Assembly: GCA_947631865.1 (NCBI GenBank)
Contig: CANRNF010000022.1
Coordinates: 1-38,861, forward strand
From: an uncultured Oscillospiraceae bacterium
GTDB taxonomy: Bacteria; Bacillota; Clostridia; Oscillospirales; Oscillospiraceae
Direction of reading: 5' to 3'
DNA length: 38,861 nt
Made by a program: the position numbers and the translations under genes. A model generated the notes under the pieces. That model was not told the origin of the DNA. It saw only the letters and a list, made by a program, of their open reading frames with translations, and did not search any database. Each line of letters opens with the position of its first letter. The stretch's first letter is position 1. Shown here in pieces: positions 31,415-38,861 of this stretch.

Positions 31415-33283
31415 ATGACCTTGAGCGAGATCACATCCCATCTGACGATCATCTTCCCCCTGGCGGTGGCCTTAGGGATATTGCTCTGGTGCTGGCGATG
31501 GGCGGATATCCATCGGAAAAACGCCCTGGTCCCGGCGGCGGAGCAAACGCGCCCCGAGCCGGACCGGTCCATGAAGAAAAGGGACTGGCTGGCGGTGGGC
31601 GCGCTGACGGCGGTCTACGCCGTGGTGGCCTTCGTGGGCCTGGGCTCCACCAAGGCGCCCCAGACCTACCTCCACTTCCAGCAGGGCAACACCTATGCCC
31701 AGCTGGAGCTGGCCCATCCCCAGGTGATCAGCGGCATCCGCTACTGGTCCGGCCTGTGCACGGCGGACTATGAGCTGCAGCTTTCCGTGGACGGGGAGAC
31801 CTGGACCGACCAGATACAGGCCAACGGCACCTCGGGCATGACCCAGCAGTACACCCAGCTGTTCCGCTGGAACGACGCCATCCTCAACGGGGACCGGGGC
31901 GAGTGCCGGTATATCCGCATCGTTTCCGGCGGTGAGGAGTACCTGGGAGAGGTGGCCGTCTACGGCGAGGACGGGCTTTTGATAGACGCGTCGGAGATCA
32001 CGGCCGCCCCGGGCTGCGAGATGCTCCTGGACGAGCAGGACACGATCCCTGACGCTTACAGCTATAAAAACGGCACCTATTTCGACGAGATATACTTCCC
32101 CCGCACGGCCCTGGAGCACATCCAGGAGCGCTGGCCCTACGAGATCACCCACCCGCCTATGGGGAAGATGATCATCTCTCTGGGCATCCGGCTGTTCGGC
32201 ATGACGCCCTTCGGCTGGCGGTTCATGGGGACCCTCTTCGGCGTGCTGATGCTGCCGTTTTTGTACCTGCTCTTGAAGCGCATGTTCGGCTATCTCTCCG
32301 TGGCCCTGGCCGGGAGCACGGTGTTCGCCTTCGACTTCATGCACTTTGTCCAGACGCGGCTGGCCACCATCGACTCCTACGGAGTGTTCTTCACCATCCT
32401 CATGTACCTCTTTATGTACATGTGGCTGACGGAGCCGCCGGACAGGGAGAAGAAGCGGCTGCTGTGGCTGGGCCTCGCGGGCCTCAGTTTCGGCTTCGGC
32501 GCGGCCAGCAAGTGGACCGGCGTCTATGCGGGGGCGGGTCTCGGCGTGCTGTGGCTGGCCTACTGGATAAGCCGCTTCGTGAAGGAGAAGAAGGCGGTCC
32601 GGTGGGAGTTTCTCCAGAATGTGGGCTGGTGTCTCATCTTCTTCGTGCTGGTGCCCTGCGCCGTGTACTATTGCAGCTATTGGGCCTACGGCCCCAGCCA
32701 GGGGGCGGGCGGGCCCTTCCGGTGGTTCTCGCCCCAGTACCTGCAGGTGGTGCTGGACAACCAGACCTATATGTGGGACTACCACTCCGACCTGGTGGCC
32801 ACCCACCCCTATGCCTCCAAGTGGTACCAGTGGCTGTTCGACGTGCGTCCCATCCTGTACTACATGGACAACCCCGGCGCCGGCACCACCATCCGCTTCG
32901 GCGCGTTCAATAACCCCATGGTCGCCTGGGGCGGTCTGGCTGCTATGGTGGGCATGGGCTGGCTGGCCATCCGGGAGCGGGACAAGAACGCCCTGTTCAT
33001 CCTCATCGGATATCTTGCCAATCTGCTTCCCTGGGTGCTGGTGAGCCGGCTCACCTTCGCCTATCACTATTTCCCCTGCGGGGTGTTCCTGGTGCTGGCC
33101 ATCGGCTATCTCTTCGCGGATCTGCGCCGCTGGGACGCCAGCTGGAAAGCGTCGGTGGGGGGCTTCACGGCCGTCTCGGTCGTGCTCTTCGGCATGTTCT
33201 ATCCCGTCCTGGCCGGTACCGAGGTCAGCACGGAGTACTGCCGTATCTTCTTAAGGTGGTTTGCAGACACATGGCCGTTTTAG
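31415..33283 (+). CDS. GT39-type (protein mannosyltransferase-like) membrane glycosyltransferase
   Basis: 622 residues from the ATG at 31415; the frame extends upstream over the promoter, but no better start exists. Two N-terminal membrane helices flank a basic linker. A discoidin-like lectin segment (about residues 80-190, YLHFQQGNTYAQLELAHPQVISGIRYW...YELQLSVDGETWTD) is followed by the catalytic part. The conserved Asp-Glu of the first external loop is visible in YFDEIYFPRTALEHI, then ITHPPMGKMIISLGIRLFG and about 9 further helices. The family transfers mannose from a lipid-phosphate donor to proteins outside the membrane. The target is unknown. Confidence 0.88.
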   Translation: MTLSEITSHLTIIFPLAVALGILLWCWRWADIHRKNALVPAAEQTRPEPDRSMKKRDWLAVGALTAVYAVVAFVGLGSTKAPQTYLHFQQGNTYAQLELAHPQVISGIRYWSGLCTADYELQLSVDGETWTDQIQANGTSGMTQQYTQLFRWNDAILNGDRGECRYIRIVSGGEEYLGEVAVYGEDGLLIDASEITAAPGCEMLLDEQDTIPDAYSYKNGTYFDEIYFPRTALEHIQERWPYEITHPPMGKMIISLGIRLFGMTPFGWRFMGTLFGVLMLPFLYLLLKRMFGYLSVALAGSTVFAFDFMHFVQTRLATIDSYGVFFTILMYLFMYMWLTEPPDREKKRLLWLGLAGLSFGFGAASKWTGVYAGAGLGVLWLAYWISRFVKEKKAVRWEFLQNVGWCLIFFVLVPCAVYYCSYWAYGPSQGAGGPFRWFSPQYLQVVLDNQTYMWDYHSDLVATHPYASKWYQWLFDVRPILYYMDNPGAGTTIRFGAFNNPMVAWGGLAAMVGMGWLAIRERDKNALFILIGYLANLLPWVLVSRLTFAYHYFPCGVFLVLAIGYLFADLRRWDASWKASVGGFTAVSVVLFGMFYPVLAGTEVSTEYCRIFLRWFADTWPF

Positions 33284-34089
33284 TGGATTTTCATTGCCAT
33301 ACGAATATATCCCAGGACAGCAGCGCGCCCTACTATGACATGGTCATGGCGGAGTACGCCGCGGGGGTCCGGTACCTTTGCATCACGGACCACTGCGACA
33401 CGGTGGACTGGCATACGCTGGAGCTCAACCCGGCCTGCCGCACCGTGGCAGAGCGGGAGCGGGAGGCCTACGAGGCGGTGAAGGACCGCATCCCCGGGGA
33501 CCTGCACCTGCGCAAGGGGATGGAGCTGGCCGAGCTCATCTTCCACCCGGAGCTGGCCGAGGAGCTGTCCACCCCGCCAGGGCTGGATTTCATCCTGGGG
33601 TCCTACCACATCTCCCAAGAGCACGGGGACTACTATTTCCAGGACTACCGGGACCCGGCGTTCCGCCGGGAGCTCATAGACATCTACCTGCGGGACCTGC
33701 AGCGGGTGGCGGACCTTGACTATTTCGACGTGATGGCCCACATCGGCTACTTCCGGCGCTATGCCTCCTGGCAGGGGGTGGACACGGGCCTGACCCTCCG
33801 GGAGCACGGGGACAGGGTGGAGCGCCTCCTGAAGACCCTCGTCCAAAACGGCAGGGGCATCGAGATCAACTGCTCCGGCCTGCGGGACGGGGTGGGCCCC
33901 TTCCCCTCGGAGGAGATACTGAAGCTCTATAAGTCCCTGGGCGGCGAGATCGTCACCGTGGGCTCCGACGCCCACAAGCCCCAGGACGCGGCCAAGTGCG
34001 TGGACCAGGGGCAGGAGGTCCTGAAGGCCTGCGGCTTTAAGTACGTGACCGTATTCGCCCAGCGGAGACCAGAATTCATCCCACTGTGA
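33271..34089 (+). CDS. PHP-domain phosphatase, histidinol-phosphatase type
   Basis: 272 residues from the ATG at 33271, overlapping the mannosyltransferase stop by 13 nt. PHP metal-binding motifs are DFHCHTNIS near the start, ITDHCDTVDWH, the Glu of LRKGMELAEL, HIGYFRRY and GSDAHKP at the end. This fits the HisK/HisJ type histidinol-phosphate phosphatase. No other his gene is in the window, so the substrate is not certain; other phosphoesters are possible. Confidence 0.82.
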   Translation: MAVLVDFHCHTNISQDSSAPYYDMVMAEYAAGVRYLCITDHCDTVDWHTLELNPACRTVAEREREAYEAVKDRIPGDLHLRKGMELAELIFHPELAEELSTPPGLDFILGSYHISQEHGDYYFQDYRDPAFRRELIDIYLRDLQRVADLDYFDVMAHIGYFRRYASWQGVDTGLTLREHGDRVERLLKTLVQNGRGIEINCSGLRDGVGPFPSEEILKLYKSLGGEIVTVGSDAHKPQDAAKCVDQGQEVLKACGFKYVTVFAQRRPEFIPL

Positions 34090-34107
34090 AAAAGGAGAGG
34101 TTCATTT

Positions 34108-34542
34108 ATGATCGCGATCGCATCGGACCACGCAGGCTATGCCCTGAAAGGCATCATCATCGACCATCTGAACGAGCGGGGCATCCCCGTCCAGGACCTG
34201 GGCTGCGGCGGCGAGCCGGTGGACTACCCCCTCTACGCCGATAAGCTCTGCCGGGCCATAGTGGAGGGGACCTATGAGCGGGGCATCCTGGTCTGCGGCA
34301 CAGGCATCGGCATGTCCATCGCCGCCAACAAGATACCCGGCATCCGGGCGGCTTTGTGCGGAGACTGCTTCTCCGCGGAGATGAGCCGCCAGCACAACGA
34401 CGCCAACGTCCTGTGCCTGGGCGGGCGCGTGGTGGGCTCCGAGCTTGCCAAGCGCATCGTGGACACCTATCTGGACACGGGCTTTTCCCACGGGGAGAGC
34501 CACACCCGGCGTATCGGCCAGATACGCGATATGGAGAAATAA
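34108..34542 (+). CDS. rpiB: Ribose-5-phosphate isomerase B
   Basis: 144 residues. It begins MIAIASDHAGYALK with the substrate-binding Asp-His. The catalytic Cys is in GILVCGTGIGMSIAANK, and SAEMSRQHNDANVLCLGGRVVG is also typical of RpiB/LacAB. It interconverts ribose-5-phosphate and ribulose-5-phosphate in the pentose phosphate pathway. AAGGAGAGG lies 9 nt upstream. The next gene starts directly at its stop. Confidence 0.95.
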   Translation: MIAIASDHAGYALKGIIIDHLNERGIPVQDLGCGGEPVDYPLYADKLCRAIVEGTYERGILVCGTGIGMSIAANKIPGIRAALCGDCFSAEMSRQHNDANVLCLGGRVVGSELAKRIVDTYLDTGFSHGESHTRRIGQIRDMEK

Positions 34543-35661
34543 ATGCCCTACCGTCCCAAGGACATATACAGGGGCCGCCGGAAATTCAAGGTGCCTCTGA
34601 ACATATTCCTGTTCGTGTTCGCGTTCCTTCTCATCGGGGCCGTGTCGCTGTTCTACTTTTTGCAGCAGTACGCGGTGTACGACGACGAGGGGGCGCATCT
34701 GGAGCTGCCCTTTGGCAAAAAGGAGGAGGAAGCCCCTCAGGAGGACCCCGCGGTGGTCCAGCCGGACCCCACCTTTGAACCGGTAGACGTGCAGGTCATC
34801 TGGGAGGACCCGGACTTTGAGGACGTGGACCTGGGCGGCTGGGAGGACTTAAAGCCCATCCAGGGCCGGTTCATACCCATCGCCGAGGTGACCGGCGGCG
34901 GTCTGGAGGCGGCGGTGAACTCCGTGGTCACGGGGGACTATAACGCCGCGGTCCTGCAGATGAAGGACGCCGGCGGCCAGCTGGCCTGGCCCTCCGCGGT
35001 GGCTACCGCCGTGTCCTACGGCACCTCTGGCGTCACGGACGTGTCGGCGGCCGTGGCGGCTCTCCACGACGCGGGCAAGTCCGCCGTGGCCCAGATCAGC
35101 TGCTTCACCGACGCCCTGCTGGCCCAGCGGAACTGGACCGTGGCCCTGGTGAAGGACGGCATGTCCTATCGGGACGGGGATGGCCGGAGCTGGGTGGACC
35201 CCTATAACCAGACCGTCCGCACCTACATCACGGATCTGGCGGAAGAGCTGGCCGGCATGGGCTTCGACGAGATCATCCTGGCGGACCTGGAGCACCCCAC
35301 CACCGACTCGGAGACGGGCTTTACCTATACCACCCAGCTTCGCACCAGCCCCGACCCGGTGGTGGCCGTGTGCCAGCTTGGCCGGCGGGTGGCCCTGGCC
35401 CTGGAGGGAACAGGCACGGCGGTGTCCGTGCGGCTGAACGGCACCTCCCTGCGCCAGGGGATGGGAAGCCAGACCGGCCAGGACATCGGCATTTTCTGGC
35501 GGCTGTTCGCCCGGCTGTACTGCCCCACCGACCCGTCCATTTTGGCAAACGACATGGAGCTGGCCCTGGACAAGATGAACGCCGGGGAGGGGGACGTGCG
35601 GTTCGTGCCCCTCATCGGCATTGTCCCGGAGGTGGGCGATTCCTACGTGATAACAAGCTGA
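34543..35661 (+). CDS. Membrane-anchored DUF4015-type (glycoside-hydrolase-like) protein
   Basis: 372 residues. One N-terminal membrane anchor (NIFLFVFAFLLIGAVSLFYFL, about 20-41) with positive residues before it, an acidic Pro-rich spacer (about 50-105), then a TIM-barrel-like domain from about 105. LGGWEDLKPIQGRFIPIAEVT and GFDEIILADLEHPT resemble the DUF4015 putative glycoside hydrolases, with the Asp-Leu-Glu of the latter as candidate acid residue. It is likely outside the membrane. It begins on the base after the rpiB stop. Activity has not been established for most of the family. Confidence 0.65.
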   Translation: MPYRPKDIYRGRRKFKVPLNIFLFVFAFLLIGAVSLFYFLQQYAVYDDEGAHLELPFGKKEEEAPQEDPAVVQPDPTFEPVDVQVIWEDPDFEDVDLGGWEDLKPIQGRFIPIAEVTGGGLEAAVNSVVTGDYNAAVLQMKDAGGQLAWPSAVATAVSYGTSGVTDVSAAVAALHDAGKSAVAQISCFTDALLAQRNWTVALVKDGMSYRDGDGRSWVDPYNQTVRTYITDLAEELAGMGFDEIILADLEHPTTDSETGFTYTTQLRTSPDPVVAVCQLGRRVALALEGTGTAVSVRLNGTSLRQGMGSQTGQDIGIFWRLFARLYCPTDPSILANDMELALDKMNAGEGDVRFVPLIGIVPEVGDSYVITS

Positions 35662-35665
35662 GCTT

Positions 35666-35687
35666 GTCAAAAAACGAGTTTTTTGAC
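35666..35687. repeat. Short perfect hairpin after 35661
   Basis: GTCAAAAAA pairs with TTTTTTGAC around CGAG. The A- and T-rich arms could act as a bidirectional terminator, but there is no T-run beyond the stem. Confidence 0.5.
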
Positions 35688-35731
35688 CGCGCTGATTAAA
35701 ACTGCTCGGCGAGAGTGGATCCCGCCGGCAG

Positions 35732-35768
35732 GAAGTCAAAAGCCTGTCGTACAACGGCTTTTGACTTC
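35732..35768. repeat. 13-bp perfect inverted repeat
   Basis: GAAGTCAAAAGCC (35732-35744) and GGCTTTTGACTTC (35756-35768) with an 11-nt loop. It has no T-run, and looks like a dispersed palindromic element rather than a terminator. Confidence 0.6.
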
Positions 35769-35836
35769 ACGCGCGGGAATGCCGCGCGGCTCGCCCTGAC
35801 CGGGCTTCGCTTCCGTTTTATTATTCTGCGATATGC

Positions 35837-35871
35837 GCCGCCCTGTCCCTCCCGGGATAGGGCGGCTTTTT
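35837..35871 (+). terminator. Terminator of the mannosyltransferase-to-DUF4015 operon
   Basis: GCCGCCCTGTCC pairs with GGATAGGGCGGC (one mismatch) around a short loop, followed by TTTTTG. Confidence 0.85.
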
Positions 35872-35915
35872 GCGGGAAAAACTAAAATTATGTGTGAATT
35901 ATTTATATAAATCGC

Positions 35916-35944
35916 TTGACAAATTTAATGCGCTGCGGTAGAAT
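35916..35944 (+). promoter_or_regulatory. Promoter of the RHH regulator gene
   Basis: TTGACA (35916-35921), a 17-bp spacer and TAGAAT (35939-35944), 19 bp upstream of the start codon. Confidence 0.85.
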
Positions 35945-35963
35945 GTTTTTCGAGGTGAGAGAT

Positions 35964-36614
35964 ATGAAAAAGACCCTGTACAGCCTGATGCTCTCGGACG
36001 ACGTGGTCCGGGCGGTGGACGCCCTGGCCCACCGGATGGGCACCAACCGCTCGGCCCTGGTGAACCAGATTTTGGCCGAGTACACGGATATGGTGACCCC
36101 GGAACGCCGGGTCCAGGACATCTTCCGCCAGATCGGCGAGATACTGGGCGCGGACTCGGATCTGGTGCCCTTCGTGGCCCCCAACGCCACCACTATGAGC
36201 ATGAAGTCCAGTTTGCAGTACCGCTACCGGCCCACGGTGAAGTACTCCGTGGAGCTGTACCGGGACAGGGAGGGCGCCATGGGGGAGCTGGCGGTGGTGT
36301 TCCGCACCCAGTCCCAGGAGCTTCTGGACGCCATGGGCGGCTTCTTCCGGCTGTGGAAAGAGGTGGAGGACGAACTGGTGGCGGCCTATCACGCCACGCC
36401 GGTGGAGTACGCCTTGTATCCCGGCCGCTTTACCCGTTCTCTGGAACTTGCCGGTCGGCGGGATTACGCCACGGCCGACGTGGCCGCGGCCATCAGCGCC
36501 TATGTGCGGCTGTTCGACCGGCTCATGAAAGGGTATCTGGCCGGGAACATGGCCCCCCGGGACGTGGAGGCGGAATACCTGGACTGGCTCCGCGCGGGGA
36601 ATGTGATTTTGTAA
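35964..36614 (+). CDS. Ribbon-helix-helix regulator with a large C-terminal domain
   Basis: 216 residues from the ATG at 35964, preceded by GAGGTGA; an earlier in-frame start lies over the promoter. The first 45 residues are a CopG/Arc-like ribbon-helix-helix (KKTLYSLMLSDDVVRAVDAL, then MGTNRSALVNQILAEYTDM). The remaining 170 residues have a mixed alpha/beta look (YRPTVKYSVELYRDREGAMGELAVVF) with a helical end, and I do not recognise them. Such size is unusual for RHH proteins; the extra part may sense a ligand or partner. clpB follows on the same strand after a 271-bp gap without a clear promoter. Confidence 0.75.
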   Translation: MKKTLYSLMLSDDVVRAVDALAHRMGTNRSALVNQILAEYTDMVTPERRVQDIFRQIGEILGADSDLVPFVAPNATTMSMKSSLQYRYRPTVKYSVELYRDREGAMGELAVVFRTQSQELLDAMGGFFRLWKEVEDELVAAYHATPVEYALYPGRFTRSLELAGRRDYATADVAAAISAYVRLFDRLMKGYLAGNMAPRDVEAEYLDWLRAGNVIL

Positions 36615-36639
36615 GGAGCAAAAACTGCGCTAACCTGCG

Positions 36640-36860
36640 TGGTGCCATGGCGCTCCCTGCGTCGGCAACATCCCTCGCGAACGGTTTCGCTTCGCTCAAC
36701 AATGTTCGTTCGAGGGACGCTGCCTCCTTGGAGCGCCGTCGGCATGCGCTCCCACCCGACGGGCGGCGAGAACCGGCAGTGTCCCGGACGCGGTTGACGA
36801 GCGAAGCGAGCCTTAGCGCAGGAATACTGTCGGGCGAGGCCCCCCTTACACCACATAAAG
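36640..36860. repeat. Probable dispersed repeat between the RHH gene and clpB
   Basis: A gene-free 221-bp stretch with imperfect inverted segments, e.g. CGCTTCGCTC near 36690 and GAGCGAAGCG near 36800. Its translation in one frame gives an open but non-protein-like Arg/Ser/Leu mix ending LSAGILSGEAPLTPHKE. I believe similar open translations recur between genes in related Clostridia (from memory, not checked). Confidence 0.4.
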
Positions 36861-36885
36861 AATTATCATAAGGAAGTGATCTGCC

Positions 36886-38861
<1,976 letters not shown>

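Noticed and set aside
36353-36871. A 172-residue frame over the end of the RHH gene and the following repeat
   Set aside because: The first half is out of frame with the RHH gene and the second half is repeat DNA; no start site or protein-like composition.

Overview
The window is about 39 kb of GC-rich (roughly 60-65%) bacterial DNA. Gene content points to a Gram-positive anaerobe of the class Clostridia, most likely an Oscillospiraceae relative (Flavonifractor/Oscillibacter type). The reasons are the hprK-murB-rapZ-whiA cluster, a CIRCE-controlled hrcA-grpE-dnaK-dnaJ cluster, a PHP-domain DnaE, an ECF sigma factor paired with a DUF4179-type anti-sigma factor, and intergenic palindromic repeats of the kind common in gut Clostridia. 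The taxonomic call is inference; there is no rRNA or tRNA in the window.

Layout. 1-2087: a partial alpha/beta hydrolase translationally coupled to a secreted-looking flavodoxin/aldo-keto reductase fusion. 2065-3466: a mobile-element scar (Cys-rich KTR protein, frameshifted XRE regulator), then about 880 bp without genes that holds strong hairpins and three tandem 117-nt structured units. 3467-6574 (minus strand): a CDF metal exporter and an ECF sigma/anti-sigma pair. 6718-9287: two coupled CNNM/CBS-domain membrane proteins. 9288-10000: a small regulator cassette (ribbon-helix-helix gene and a divergent 53-aa protein) bracketed by near-identical repeats. 10057-19519: rpmB, then a long operon hprK-murB-rapZ-whiA-dnaE-hflX-yigZ with 4-8 nt overlaps at most joints. 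19537-21181: an accessory island bounded by 32-nt direct repeats, holding a Nif11-type RiPP precursor convergent with an unrecognised enzyme-like gene. 21284-25435: dgt-dnaG-rpoD. 25480-26250: an XRE regulator, a divergent paralogue of the 53-aa protein, and a compact structured small-ORF transcript. 26353-31302: CIRCE, hrcA, grpE, dnaK, dnaJ. 31415-35661: protein mannosyltransferase-like GT39, histidinol-phosphatase-like PHP protein, rpiB and a membrane-anchored DUF4015-type protein. 35964-38861: a ribbon-helix-helix regulator with a large C-terminal domain, and clpB running off the end.

How it works together. Most of the window is housekeeping: carbon control, cell wall and replication (hprK to dnaE), replication and transcription initiation (dnaG-rpoD), and protein quality control (hrcA regulon, clpB). 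The accessory material sits between these blocks: the RiPP-like island, two versions of a regulator plus small helical protein module, a possible type I toxin-like transcript, and the tandem structured units after the KTR gene. Four copies of one palindromic repeat family lie at the edges of these insertions; one runs into the 3-prime end of the RiPP-island enzyme and one separates dnaK from dnaJ.

The best candidates for something undescribed are the RiPP island (19537-21181), the tandem covarying 117-nt units (2818-3286) and the small-ORF transcript (about 26034-26250).
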